NCBI GenBank assembly: GCA_036365515.1
Contig: CM070873.1
Location: 73,310,529 to 73,374,528, forward strand
Direction: 5' to 3'
DNA: 64,000 bases
DNA from: Torymus aiolomorphi
Taxonomy: Eukaryota; Arthropoda; Insecta; Hymenoptera; Torymidae
Positions 44,051 to 56,839 of the stretch are shown here, in pieces (the first letter of the stretch is position 1; each line of letters opens with the position of its first letter). The position numbers and the translations under genes are program-made. The notes under the pieces were generated by a model. That model worked only from the letters and a program-made list of their open reading frames with translations. It was not told the origin of the DNA and made no database searches.

Positions 44051-44438
44051 GAGCATTGACACAGTTTCAAGTTTATTAAAAATAAAATACGTAGAGTCAC
44101 AAAAAATCAAGCGTTAAAACCGCTTCTGCGGTTTTGAATGTTCTATCACCCAATAAAAGTTTAAAGTCGAAATATCAAGGGGTTTTTGCAAATACTTTAA
44201 ACAAAACAAAATTCGGTTTCGTTCAAAGTTTTTGCAAAAACCACTTGATATTTCTCCTTCAAACTTTTACAAAACGAAATTCGGTTTCATTAAAAGTTTT
44301 TGCAAAAACCACTTGATATTTTGACTTCAAACTTTTATTGGGTGATAGAACGTTCAAAACCGCAGAAGAGTGTTCTCTTGATTTTTTGTGATTCTACATA
44401 TTTTATTTTTAATAAGCTTGAAACTGTGTCAATTGCTC
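44051..44438. mobile_element. 388-bp foldback element
   Basis: GAGCATTGACACAGTTTCAA at the left is mirrored at the right by TTGAAACTGTGTCAATTGCTC. The arms of ~130 bp include AAAACCGC and ATCACCCAATAAAAGTTT. The centre contains three relaxed copies of TTTTTGCAAAAACCACTTGA, two in tandem. Confidence 0.8.
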
Positions 44439-44929
44439 GGTCGGTAATGGTAGGACTGTGCCACTCCCCTAATTTTTCGATATATCGTACCTTGGGTTCC
44501 TGAGGACATATATTTTTTATTGAATAGTTTAGTTTCTAAGTTTTTAGTATTGAATAGTAGTTTTTCAGTTTTTAGTATGATATGTTGAAATTTATAGAGC
44601 GAACATTAGAAGAAAAAGAATTTTTTAACTTTAATTCAACATATTAAAGTTATTGTAAAAAATCTAGCGAAATATAAAACATAGAATTTTTTTATAATTG
44701 AAAACTCTAATTTTTCACTCTTTCACCCTCGACTTCTTTTACTAAAGAATTTTTTTCGAGCTTGCCATTCAGCACGAAAATTTTTTTCATTTCAGTTAAC
44801 CATATTTAAAGTCAAGTGGAGTGACAGGCCTCGTTAACGAAATAGTATTTTCTCCACTCTTAATTGAAGTATTCGAATATAAAATACTTCCCTTTTTGTT
44901 ATATTTATTTTTTATTTGACAAATAACGT

Positions 44930-45832
44930 AGTGGAACCAGTTTCCGATAGGGGCCTAATTTTCAATAGCTTTCGTTTCAATATCAACTTAAATTAATTTC
45001 CGACAAGTATTAACACTGGAAACAAATTTCTAACCTTTATTAAACATTGTTAATATACAGTAATAACAAATTTTATTATTGTATATTACGTTCGCTTACA
45101 TAACGCAATCTACTAGAAAATTGGAATATTATGTGCTAACTTCACATTCGACGCCACTTCTGTTGCTCTCTTGACCATGTTGTTAAGAAATCGATTTAGC
45201 AAAAGAATTTATTAAAAAAGTAATGCCTTGTTTAGGTATTTAACCCCTAAAAAGGAAAAGACATGCGTCGCCCAATTTTCGATAGTCACTTTGTTTACTG
45301 TAAATCTTTAATAGATTATAAATTTATTATTAGTTTATTAATTTTAATAAACTTTTAAATAAATTGTATGTACATTCATTATTATTTATTATAATTGAAG
45401 TTTTTGTCCACCACTTACTGTTGTAGTGTAATGTATATTATACTATGTGAAAATTTTTTAAATATATTTATTTATTTTGTTATTTAGTAAATATTGTGTA
45501 CTTATAGGGTATCGTCTTTAGCTATAATTTTCATATCTTGAAAGTTCATTTTGGTAGAGTGGTTCCTTTGAATAGAGATCCACAATTCAGTTTCTATTTT
45601 TTTATTGCGTGTAAATTGTAGCTAAGACACAACCTATAAGCATAAAAAATTTTATATCTTATTACATAGAATATGTTATATACTCATGGTAGTACCTTTA
45701 GTTACAACTTTTATTAGTCGACAACTTACTTATACGCTGGGTGACTTTATCGCAGGAAATATTGGGACCATATGGACAAAATGACTTGATTCATAATTGA
45801 TATTATTCCTTCTGACTATAATAGTTATACCA
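44930..45832. repeat. Older inverted repeat flanking the right arm, inner side
   Basis: 45725-45823 aligns, in reverse complement, with 53358-53460 at roughly 75% identity (shared GTGACTTTA.CGCAGGA and CAAATGACTT and GACTATAAT.GTTA words). GTAGTGGAACCAGTT at 44931 matches the complement of 53886-53900. The 7.4 kb right arm lies between the two halves. 44439-44929 is AT-rich with no recognised feature. Confidence 0.6.
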
Positions 45833-46529
45833 TATCAAGGAACGCGGGAGCGTTCCGAAGGCAAGTATAGAAGAGCCTTAGGACGACCGCGTGATGATAT
45901 ACATTGAAATGGATGTACGAGAAATTCTATGAGCTTATACACCTATTGCGCTAGTTTTAACTATATAACATATCCCTCTTAATCGAAAGCCATTTCATTG
46001 CTCTACTCAAATCAAAAGATTTTATTTAAAAAGATTATCTCATTCAAAAGATATAAGGCACTGAATTTTTTTTTGCCGGCTTTCCGATTTCTTAACTTTC
46101 TCCATGGTATTCAGCCTCGCATCCGGTTTTTCCCGACTTCCTGTGACGTCATATATGTTATGTATATATACACAGATACAATCACCCGGAATTAATGACC
46201 ATGAAGAGTTAAGCAGTGATAATGGCCGTATAATATACATAGAGAGAGGGAGAGAAGAAGAGACATAAACATATGTATATTTTTTATTATATACAGTATA
46301 TATGTTTATTAGTACATAACCTCTCTCTATGTATATACCTCTATATATGTATATACACATACATATAAACATGAACATAATATCTGTGGCTTTCCGGAAT
46401 AACGACCTAACCCACTTGTACGTGTTTTCGAGAAATCGACGTTTTAAAATTTCTGTCATGACACTTCATATGTAAGATCGAATTGCGCGAGATGAGTCAT
46501 AACAATGTAGACTTTTACAAAGGTATAGA

Positions 46530-46785
46530 GTACTCGGCTCGGACCTCGGCTTTACCTCGGCTCGGACCTCGGCTTTACCTCGGCTGGGACCTCGGTTTGG
46601 ACCTCGGCTTTACCTCGGCTCGGACCTCGGTCGAGCCTCGGTTGTACCTCGATCGAGCCTCGGCTAGAACTCGGCTCGGACCTCGGCTTTACCTCGGCTC
46701 GGACCTCGGCTCCAGCCCCGGATTTGCCGCGGCTCGAGCCGAGGTACAGCCGAGGTGCTGCCGAGGCTAATCCAAGGCACACCCG
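46530..46785. repeat. GC-rich short tandem array, right-arm copy
   Basis: Mirror of 9080-9335, with scattered substitutions such as CTCGGTTGTACC for CTCGGTTGGACC. Confidence 0.85.
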
Positions 46786-46854
46786 CGGCTAGCTTCAGGT
46801 GAATTCGAGGCTCATCCGAACTGTACCCGAGGAACTCGAGGTAAAGCCTTCGGG

Positions 46855-48600
46855 GTAGCCGAAGATGATGTCTAGGTGGTGCGCTCCGTAGCGTTTTACC
46901 TCTAGGTATTGGAACGCATCGAATGCGTGGTCTAGGTCATTGAGGTGGCCGATGATGGAGTCTAGGTAGTGCGCTCCGTAGTTTTTTGTGATTAGATCTC
47001 AGGGTGCATCTAATACGTGGTCCAGGTGTTCGGGGTAGCCGATGCTGACGTCTAGGTGGTGCGCTTCGTGGTTTTTTGCATTTAGATGTCAGGGCGAATG
47101 TAATAGGAGGTCCAGATATTCGAGGTAGCCGATGACGATGTCTAGGTGGTGCGCTCCGTAGTTTTTTGCATTTAGATGTCACGGCGCATCTAATAGGAGG
47201 TCCAGGTGTTCGGGGTAGCCGAGCATGATGTCTACGTGGTGCGCACCGTAGTTTTTTGCATTTATATGTGAGTGCGCATTTTACAGGAAGTCTAGGTGTT
47301 CGAGGTAGCCGATGACGATGTCTAGGTGGTGCGCTCCGTAGTTTTTTGCATTTAGATGTCAGGGCGAATGTAATAGGAGGTCCAGGTACTCGAGGTAGCC
47401 GATGACGATGTCTAGGTGGTGCACTCCGTAGTTTTTTGCATTTAGATGTCACGGCGCATCTAATAGGAGGTCCAGGTGTTCGGGGTAGCCGAGCATGATG
47501 TCTACGTGGTGCGCACCGTAGTTTTTTGCATTTATATGTGAGTGCGCATTTTACAGGAAGTCTAGGTGTTCGAGGTAGCCGATGACGATGTCTAGGTGGT
47601 GAGCTTCGTAGTTTTTTACCTCTAGGTATTGGAACGCATCGAATGCGTGGTCTAGGTCTTTGAGGTGGCCGATGACGGAGTCTAGGTTGTGCGCTCCGTA
47701 GTTTTTGATGATTAGAACTCAGGGTGCATCTAATACGTGGTCCAGGTGTTCGAGGTAGCCGATGATGATGTCTAGGTGGTGCGCACCGTAGCTTTTTGCA
47801 TTTATATGTCAGGGCGCATCTAATAGGAGGTCCAGGTGTTCGGGGTAGCCGAGGATGATGTCTAGGTGGTGAGCACCGTAGTTTTTTGCATTTATATATC
47901 AGCGCGCATTTTACAGGAAGTCTAGGTGTTCGAGGTAGCCGATGACGATGTCTAGGTGGTGCGCTCCGTAGTTTTTTGCATTTAGATGTCACGGCGCATC
48001 TAATAGGAGGTCAGGTGTTCGGGGTAGCCGAGGATGATGTCTAGGTGGTGAGCACCGTAGTTTTTTGCATTTATATATCAGCGCGCATTTTACAGGAAGT
48101 CTAGGTGTTCGAGGTAGCCGATGACGATGTCTAGGTGGTGCGCTTCGTAGTTTTTTACCTCTAGGTATTGGAACGCATCGAATCCGTGGTCTAGGTCTTT
48201 GGGGTGGCCGATGATGGAGTCTAGGTTGTGCGCTCCGTAGGTTTTTGCGATTAGATCTCAGGGTGCATCTAATACGTGGTCCAAGTGTTCGGGGTAGCCG
48301 AGGATGATGTCTAGGTGGTGCGCACCGTAGTTTTTTGCATTTATATGTCAGTGCGCATTTTACATGAATTCTAGGTGTTCGAGGTAGCCGATGATGATGT
48401 CTAGGTGTTGCGCTTCGTAGTTTTTTACCTCTAGATATGGGAACACATCGAATGCGTGGTCTAGGTCTTTGGGGTGGCCGATAATGGAGTCTAGGTTTGC
48501 GCTCCGTAATTTTTTGCAATTAGATCTCAGGGTGCATCTAATACGTGGTCCAGGTGTTCGGGGTAGTCGATGAGGTGCGCACCGTAGCTCTTTGCATTTA
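46855..48600. repeat. 90-bp satellite main block, right-arm copy
   Basis: Mirror of 7264-9015. Here a single minus-strand frame stays open for 351 codons (47992-46937), because the one-base loss seen near 8600 in the left copy is absent. I still regard this as a consequence of the 90-bp period. Confidence 0.92.
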
Positions 48601-48604
48601 TATG

Positions 48605-49018
48605 AGTAATTCTCAGGAACTTTTACTTTTATGTCACTCTTTTTTTAAGCAATTTATTGCTGCTGTTAGCGGTGCGTGAGAAGCACATGAACCAGACAGT
48701 GTGTAAAAGCTTCAATTTTTACGTAGAAAACCAGTCCTGTAAACCATATTAGTGTGCCACGCTTGGCCAATTCGGAGCATATAAAAAACTGTCGAAGAAG
48801 GTCTACTTTTGAAAAGTTGAGTTTTTTCGACAGTTTTTTATATGCTCCGAATTGGGCAAGCGTGGCACACTAATATGGTTTACAGGACTGGTTTTCTACG
48901 TAAAAATTGAAGCTTTTACACTCTGTCTGGTTCATGTGCTTCTCATGCACCGCTAATAGCAGCAATAAATTGCTTAAAAAAAAGAGTGACATAAAGTAAA
49001 AGTTCCTGAGAATTCCCC
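48605..49018. mobile_element. MITE2, right-arm copy
   Basis: Mirror of 6845-7258 with the same flanking pentamer, showing that the insertion existed before the arm was duplicated. Confidence 0.85.
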
Positions 49019-49023
49019 ATATG

Positions 49024-49285
49024 TCAGGGCGCATTTTATAGGAAATCCAGGTGTTCTAGGTAGCCGATGACGATGTCTAGGTGGTGCGCTCCGTAGTTTT
49101 TTGCATTTAGATGTCAGGGCGAATGTAATAGGAGGTCCAGGTGTTCGAGGTAGCCGATGACGATGTCTAGGTGTTGCGCTCCGTAGTTTTTTGCATTTAG
49201 ATGTCAGGGCGTATGTAATAGTAGGTTCAGGTGTTCGAGGTAGCCTTTGACGAGGTCTAGGTGATGCGCTCCATAGTAGGTTCAT
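49024..49285. repeat. 90-bp satellite short block, right-arm copy
   Basis: Mirror of 6578-6839. 49286-49722 is the AT-rich counterpart of 6141-6577 with no recognised feature. Confidence 0.88.
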
Positions 49286-49722
49286 TTTCTTCGACAGTGG
49301 TTATTACATGCAAGATCAGAAGTATATTTGTACTTTGAAATGAAAATATAAATATTCAGATAAGTAGCAAACTTTTATATAGTAGAAAACTGTTATTAAT
49401 ATAATAATAAGTATTGTTACTTTGTGAACTTTTGTTTTTATTTTTACAGAGTATCAGAACCTATGAATCGTATGGATAAGAAGATCTTGATTGAACAGTT
49501 TATAAGTAGAACTGTTAACAAATACATAAATTACACGTCTGTCAAATTGAAAGAACCCACAAGGCATTCTATAGAAAAAACAGCTTAAAAGAAGATTCGA
49601 ATTTAAAACTTTTGTTAATACCAATACTACTATTTAATAATGATATTAAAAATATACTGTATAAACTGTCATAACGTTATCACATTATGTAATTATTAAC
49701 TGTACAAATAATAATATTGTTG

Positions 49723-49968
49723 TTTTGTATCTTGAGTCTAATGGCCAATTGTCTACCAGGAAAAGTTTAAATAAATGGACACCATTTATTTTTAACCGAC
49801 GTTTCGGACACTTTTTTCGTGTCCCTCTTCAGGTGCCATTACATCTCGACGTAATAGCACCTGAAGAGGGACACGAAAAGTGTCCGAAACGTCGGTTAAA
49901 AATAAATGGTGTCCATTTATTTAAACCTTTCCTGGTAGACAATTGGCCATTAGACTCAAGATACAAAA
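49723..49968. mobile_element. MITE1, right-arm copy
   Basis: Mirror of 5895-6140, including both CTGAAGA ... GAAACGTC cores. The internal difference of two A residues between the two halves is conserved between the arms. Confidence 0.85.
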
Positions 49969-50659
49969 TTATGATTCACACTCTACCATAAGCGCCTTTA
50001 CCAACCAAATAATATTGTTGATATGAAACTTTCTGCGAAGTTATAAAATAAGGCAAGTACAGACATTTTTTCTGTATAATCTACTCTCCCTCCATCTCTT
50101 CTCTCCTCTCTCTCGCCCTCTATTTCTTCCGCTCCCTTCCCACTCTCTTTCTCTCTCAACATCCGTCAAACTCTGTACCAAAAACTTTCATAAGAGTTTA
50201 AAATTTTTTTTTAAATAATCAACATGTTTTAAAAAAAAAAAAATTTATTTACGTTTTAACAACACAATTTATGTAGTCCTTTAATTTCTTATAATCTCAT
50301 CTATTTAATAAGCACTCTCTACAAATGGTAATAATTTTTTTCATGACTGTACAAATAAAAACTTTCTATAAAAATAATAAGAATTATGTTTTTTTTTTCA
50401 TATGATTTTACAATTAATAATATTGTTAATTTATCATCACACCTAAGAAAATACATGTTTGATTAAATTATTTCAAAAAATTAATTAATATAATCATTTT
50501 ATAGAGCTCCTTGAAGAAAAATTTGACTGTTTCTTCCAATTTAAATCTTTTATGAATAACAATACAGCAATTTAATAATGACATTAAAAATATACTATAA
50601 TAAACTCTTATAACGTTATCACATTATGTAATTATTATTTTCTCTTAAAAAGTTATGAA

Positions 50660-53257
50660 ATCTATCTAAACAAACATATTACAAAAGTTTTAACTAAGGC
50701 AAGTACCTATTAGTCTCTCTCCCACCCTATCTCTCCCTCCCTCTCTTTCCGACCTCTCTCTCTCTCGCGCTCTCTCTCTCTCTCTGGCTCTCTCTCTCTA
50801 TCTCTCCCTCTCTCTCAACATCCGGCAAACTGAGTACCAAAAACTTTAATGAGTGCTTAAATATTTTTTTAGAAGAATCAACACGTTTTTTAAAAGCTAA
50901 TTTTTTAATAAAACTTTCTACGAAAGTATAAAATAAGGCAAGTATAGACGTTTTTTCTGGATAATCTATAAAAAACAACACAATTTATCTAGTCCTTTTA
51001 TTTCTTCGAATCTCATCTATTCAATAAACACTCTCTACAAATGGTAATAATTTTTTCATGACTGTACAAATAATCTATAAAATAATAATATTTATGATTT
51101 TATAAAAGAAATCAAATAAATACGAATGAAAAAGTCTTTTAATTCTTTGAGTCATTGTATGCTGAACAAATTATATGTAAGTACATTCAAAAAATTGTTC
51201 ACTGCAAATCAAACAAACGAAAGTTGTGAAATCAATTATCGATAGTCAAGTAATGCAAACAACTCTCGGAAACTACTGTATGACTGTTCTCAGAAATATA
51301 TTCAAATTTGTTCATCTTTCTGAGCTATAGAAATTAAACACAAGAAAGTACTGAAATCAATTTATTGTAGTCAAGTACCGGCCATAAGTTAACTTGACTG
51401 ACATAATAGAACTTTTCGTATCTAGCGTGTAAAATTACATTTTACGCCCACGTTGTAACTTCAAAATTATTCAGCCAGCGGGCATAAAATACTACTTAGC
51501 GCCCAAGTGGCCCAATAGCTCACATACTCTTACAAAACTTTATAGAACCTACGCACTTTACGCCCGTGTGGGCGAAAATTATTTTAATTATATAACTATA
51601 ATGCCTTCTCTTTATTTTTAAAATTCATAAGAATTTTTTTAGATATTTACGAAAAGTCAAAGCCTATATAATAAAATTACATAGTTACCAACACATCACT
51701 ATTTTTCACGGTCTTTCCCAATTTTGAACTTTCTATAATATTCCGCACCTTGGGAGGAAAAGAGAAGTCTAGAGCTGCTCTAGCAGGGGTGGTCCTCCGA
51801 TCTCCCATACATACTTGGCGGGCCCGACGATTTGCAGTTTACCGGTGGGCTACTTAAATATAGAATACAAAATTTTTGCATAAATTCATTAACAATATTT
51901 ATACCTATAAGTCTACTATAAATAATTACATTGGCTTTAATTTTTAATTAGTACCGTTAAGTACAACATCCCTATATGTGCAGAATCATGATTTACTTTT
52001 ATTACCCACAATATTTTTCTTTGTGTCCGTCCTTTTTAAACGAGAATAAAATAAAAAATTCATATAAATTTATAGTCTACTTAAAAGTGCTTTACATTTT
52101 ACTAACCGTTTTATATGCACCCTATTGTATATCCTTTTCCCTCGTGTAAATATCATATAAGATCTCATATGAGAATTTCAGGCATCGCATATCTCGTATC
52201 AGATCTCATATGCGATGTCATCTGCAATTTTATATATTATGGAATTACATATGAGATCTCATATGATACTTTCAGGCGGGTTTGCACTTTCTATTTAAAA
52301 ACAGAGCGATAGATTCATGGATCAGTAGTTAATATCTAGAAGCAACCCATTTATACATTTTATCTGATCTTTAAACATATGAATAGTTATATGAAAATGA
52401 CCATGTCTTACACCTTGAACTGCAAATCGTCGGGTCCGCCAAGTATATATGGGAGATTGGAGGACTACCCCTGCTAGAGCAGCTCTAGACTTCTCTTTTC
52501 CTCCCAAGGTGCGTAATATTATAGAAAGTTCAAAATTGAGAAAGAATCATGAAAAATAGTGATGTGTTGGTAACTATGTAATTTTTTTTATATAGGCTTT
52601 GACTTTTTGTAAATATCTAAAAAATTCTTATGAATTTTAGAAATAAAGAGAAGGCATTACAGTTATATAATTAAAATAATTTTCGACCACACGGGCGTAA
52701 AGTGCGTAGGTTCTATAAAGTTTTGTAAGAGTATGTGAGCTATTGGGCCTCTTGGGCGCTAAGTAGTATTTTATGCCCGCTGACTGAATAATTTTGAAGT
52801 TACAACGTGGGCGTAAAATGTAATTTTACACGCTAGATACGAAAAGTTCTATTATGTCAGTCAAGTTAACTTATGGCCGGTACTTGACTACAATAAATTG
52901 ATTTCAGTACTTTCTTGTGTTTAATTTCTATAGCTCAGAAAGATGAACAAATTTGAATATATTTCTGAGAACAGTCATACAGTAGTTTCCGAGAGTTGTT
53001 TGCATTACTTGACTATCGATAATTGATTTCACAACTTTCGTTTGTTTGATTTGCAGTGAACAATTTTTTGAATGTACTTACATATAATTTGTTCAGCATA
53101 CAATGACTCAAAGAATTAAAAGACTTTTTCATTCGTATTTATTTGATTTCTTTTATAAAATCATAAATATTATTATTTTATAGATTATTTGTACAGTCAT
53201 GAAAAAAATTATTACCATTTGTAGAGAGTGTTTATTGAATAGATGAGATTCGAAGAA
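50660..53257. mobile_element. Truncated foldback, right-arm copy
   Basis: Mirror of 2607-5204. The inner terminal repeat is complete (50660-51839), the centre is 51840-52417, and the outer terminal repeat stops at 53257, where it abruptly joins unrelated sequence. Confidence 0.88.
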
Positions 53258-53394
53258 TACGTATTACTTTGCCAAATAGAATTTATTTTAAGATGACATT
53301 TTTATAAAAACATACATTTTCTTTTATTTTACAATTATTTGTTTTCAAAAACATACTTAACCATTATAGTCACAAAGAATCATATCTAATATGA

Positions 53395-53900
53395 AGTCAT
53401 TTGATCTATCGGGTCGAAATATGTCCTGCGTTAAAGTCACTCAGCATATATTAAGTACTTATAAATGTGGATTTTTTATAATAAATTATGGTATTAATTT
53501 ATTTAGATTATGACCAGTTCTATTTATAAATAACTAATGTGAAAGACTTATAAATTTACTGTTTTATTATTTTAGAAAAGTAAAGCAATTGTAATTTTTA
53601 GTTTCATTCCTTAATTTTGTGTTCACATTTCATAACCTATCGACAACTGGGTCACCTACGTATCGAAAACTGCTCTGGCGCCGAAACTGGTTATCGAAAA
53701 TTACTACCACGACATTTTATTTATAAAAATTATTTCCTCCATTAATATTTATTAAATCTGATTTTTTTTTCATTTACTTTATTTCGACTTGTTCTATAAC
53801 TTTATAATAAAAAAAAATTGTTTTCTTCAATAAAAATATTGGTTTTTGGAACAAAACGTTATCTTGCGTCTTACACAATCGAGAACTGGTTCCACTACCT
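53395..53900. repeat. Older inverted repeat flanking the right arm, outer side
   Basis: Counterpart of 44930-45832. Several ATCGAAAACTG/AACTGGTTATCGAAAA words repeat within it. 53258-53357 has no counterpart on the inner side. Confidence 0.55.
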
Positions 53901-54910
53901 TATGCTTGTAACTTTTTTTTTGCATCGAAAACATGTAGACAAAATAATTTTGAGCATGGAGGGTACTACAAAAAAATTCGTAACGATGCAAGTACCGCGG
54001 AACACGTCCAACCACTCCGTTTCACCCCAGAAAATCACAAAAAATTCTAATTCATCCGTTTTTGAGATCGCCAATAATTTTATTCCTGGAATACAATTTT
54101 GAGCATGGAGGGTAGCTACAAAAAAATTGGCAATCACGCAAGCACCGTGGGACATCCCCAAAGTGTCCCTATCGCCCGAAAAAATCGCAAAAAATTCTAA
54201 TTTAGCCGTTTTTGGGATCGCCAATAATTTTATTCCCGGGATACAATTTTGAGTACGCAGGATAACTACAAAGAGATTGGCAACCTTCCACGCACCGAGG
54301 GAAACCCCCAAACTACCCCTTTCGCCCGAAAAAACATACAAAAAATTCTAATTCCGCCGTTTTTGAGATCGTCAATAATTTTATTCCCGGAATATATTTT
54401 TGAGCCTGCAGGGGAGCTACAAAAAAATTAGCAACGATGCAAGTACCACGGAACACCTCCAACCACCCCCTTTCGCCCCAGAAAATCGCAAAAAAATTTC
54501 AATTCGACTGTTTTTGAGATGACCAATAATTTTATTTCTGGAATATATTTTTGAGCCTGCAGGAGAGCTACAACAAAATTGGCAACCACGCAAGCACCGT
54601 GGAACACCCCCATTCGCCCTAAAAAATCGCAAAAAAATCTAATTCATCCGTTTTTTTAGATCGCTAATAATTTTATTCCCGGAATACAATTTTGAGTACG
54701 CAGGATAGCTAAAAAGAAATTGGCAACCCTGCAAGCACCGCGGAAAACCCCAAAACTACCCCTTTCGCCCGAAAAAAAATTCTAATTTAGCCGTTTTTGA
54801 GATCGCCAATAATTTTATTTCCGGAATACAAAAAAATTGGTAACGATGCAAATACCGCGGAACACCTTCAAACACCCTCTTTCGCCTCAGAAAATCGCAA
54901 AAAAATTCTA
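53900..54910. repeat. ~150-bp satellite, forward block
   Basis: About six to seven units, each with GAGCATGGAGGGTA or GAGCCTGCAGG.GAGCTAC, AAAAATTGGCAACCACGCAA, CCCCTTTCGCCC.AAAAA, then TCTAATT...CCGTTTTTGAGATCG and CCAATAATTTTATTCCCGGA. Spacing between successive CCGTTTTT words is about 143-151 bp. Short open frames on the minus strand are period artefacts. Confidence 0.9.
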
Positions 54911-55500
54911 ATTGCTAAAGGGGTAGTTTTGGGGTGTTCCGCGGTGCTTGCAGGGTTGCCAATTTCTTTGTAGCTATCCTGCGTACTCAAAATTATATTC
55001 CGGGAATAGAATTATTGGCGATCTAAAAAGCGGAGGAATTAGATTTTTTTGCGATTTTTTCGGGCGAAAGGGGTAGTTTGGGGGTGTTTCGCGATGCCAG
55101 AGGGGTCGCCAATTTTTTTGTAGCTCTCCTGCAGCTCAGAAAAATATTCCGATAATAAAATTATTATCTATCTCAAAAACGGCTGAATTAGAATTTTTTG
55201 TATATTTTTTCGGGAGGAAGGGGTAGTTTGAGGGTGTTCCGCGGTACTTGCATTGTTGCCAATTTTTTTTAGCTCTCCTGCCGGCTTAAAAATATATTCC
55301 GGTAATAAAATTATTGGCGATCTCAAAATGGAGGAATTAGTTTTTATTGTTATTTTTTCGGACGAAAGGGGGTGTTCCGTGGTGCTTGCGGGGTTGCCAA
55401 TTTTTTTGTAGCTATTCTCTATGCTCAAAATTGTATTGCGAGAATAAAATTATTGACGGTCTCAAAAACGACTGAATTAGAATTTTTTTTTTCCACGACA
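54911..55500. repeat. ~150-bp satellite, inverted block
   Basis: About four units in the opposite orientation (GGGGTAGTTTGGGGGTGTT, TGCTTGCAGGGTTGCCAATT, AATAAAATTATTGGCGATCT). The direction switch is at about 54910. Confidence 0.9.
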
Positions 55501-55960
55501 AAATGGGGTGTTAAGGGGTGAGTTTTTGTTGTTTTTTATTTTCTTGCACTTTTACTTGTTGTTCACATCATTTTTATCACTGTAGAATCGATTCCGGGCG
55601 GAAATCATAAAGTTCGGATTTACGCTAACCCTGATCTTGTTGCTTAAGCCGTTTTCGAGCTATCGGAGCCTTGCTATCTTAAGATTTAAGGAAGTTCTCT
55701 CGATTTTGAATAAGAAAGCTGATTTTAATCAAAGTTGGAAGACTGGTTCATATAAGTCTTAAAATAACTCAGTTAAATTCTTGGAATCAAAAGGTAGTTA
55801 GGAAGCAAGGTATGAATGTTTTAGATTAAGGTGGTTCTCATCAGACTCCCTAGTCAAAACCGTGCTAAATGAAGAGGTTACCTAAAATTTTAAAAAACAA
55901 TAGTTGTGATGTTATTTATTTATTTAAAATGATAGAGATAGTCACTGTTTTATAAATAAT
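55501..55960. other. No recognised feature
   Basis: Unique-looking AT-rich sequence; no coding similarity. Confidence 0.5.
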
Positions 55961-55962
55961 AG

Positions 55963-56092
55963 TACATTTCGACACGGGTGGGGAAGTCGATTATTTAGCT
56001 GGTGTGACTTTTTGCACGAGCGAAGCGAGTGCGAAAAAGTCACACCACCTAAATAATCGGCTTACGCACTAGTTTCGAACGGTATTTTATAC
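55963..56092. repeat. Hairpin element with CGAGCGAAGCGAG loop
   Basis: GATTATTTAGCTGGTGTGAC and AAAAAGTCACACCACCTAAA arms flank GAGCGAAGCGAG (56018-56029). Same style as the elements at 25265-25800 and 27215-27345. Confidence 0.75.
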
Positions 56093-56487
56093 CACGAGCG
56101 CCGAAAAATCATATCAAAGTTGTGATTTTGAGGTTAGAGTGGTATAAAGTGTATTTAACATGACTAAGATAATTTTTTTCACAAAATGGCGATATTCTAG
56201 AAACTAGATATTGTCACTAAAAACAATTATTGATAAATCACCGGAATTTTTTTGTTTTTCAACCGATTTTAGTTTTGACGGTCTCATTTGGTTCCTTAAT
56301 TAATTTCATGGGGACTTGCGGAAAAAAAAATTCAAAATTATTTAAACCCAGAAAGTTATAGCCAATTAAAAAAATATAGTTGTTTAACAGCGTGCATGGA
56401 TTTTGCTGAAAAATTAGTTTATAACCATTAAATAACAATTTATTTCGACGTTTACTTTGAGTAAACTTTGGCAACACGTTTCATAAT

Positions 56488-56518
56488 CTGAAGAGGGTCA
56501 TAAATAATGATCTGAAAC
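56488..56518 (+). other. Hammerhead-like core, isolated
   Basis: CTGAAGA (56488-56494), a full 7-bp stem GGGTCAT/ATGATCT with two G.U pairs and loop AAATA, then GAAAC (56514-56518). Helix I and a UH cleavage site are not evident. The wording resembles the MITE1 core. Confidence 0.35.
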
Positions 56519-56839
56519 CTCGGAATAAATTGTCTTTTAATTCTTTATTAAATAAACAACTTTGGTAGAATTGACCATCAGCTTCCCATTACGAAACATT
56601 ATTATTAACTACCATCAGCTTCAAAAATCGAAATAAGTAACAAATAAAATCAGAGCTGACGTAATGAACTACATATATGTATATTATGCATTATTTTGTT
56701 AAATGTAAATATACTGACTATTTTAAAAATTAATAAAGGTTAAGAATAATTAAAAAAAAAATTACAGAAAATTTGAAAGAAAAAATAAATCTTTCATAAT
56801 ATTATTTAATAAAAAATTATCCTTATTCAAAATTATTAA

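Larger units (their letters stand above)
45833..53257. repeat. Right arm of the 7.4 kb inverted duplication
   Basis: Reverse complement of 2607-10032. The inner end is TATCAAGG (45833) with the GGAACGC/GCGTTCC hairpin (45839-45856). The outer end (53257) lies inside the terminal inverted repeat of the foldback whose complete copy is at 2271-5204, so this copy is missing about 336 bp of that element. Beyond 53257 the flanks are unrelated to the left arm's flanks. Confidence 0.95.

Noticed and set aside
46937..48519. Long minus-strand open frames of 351 and 176 codons in the 90-bp satellite (and 7872-8684 in the left arm)
   Set aside because: The period is a multiple of three, so an open unit stays open. 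The peptide is a plain repeat with no domain, and the frame is broken in the left copy.
53818..54632. Open frames of 60-148 codons near the ~150-bp satellite
   Set aside because: They are repeated with the satellite period and interrupted in neighbouring units.
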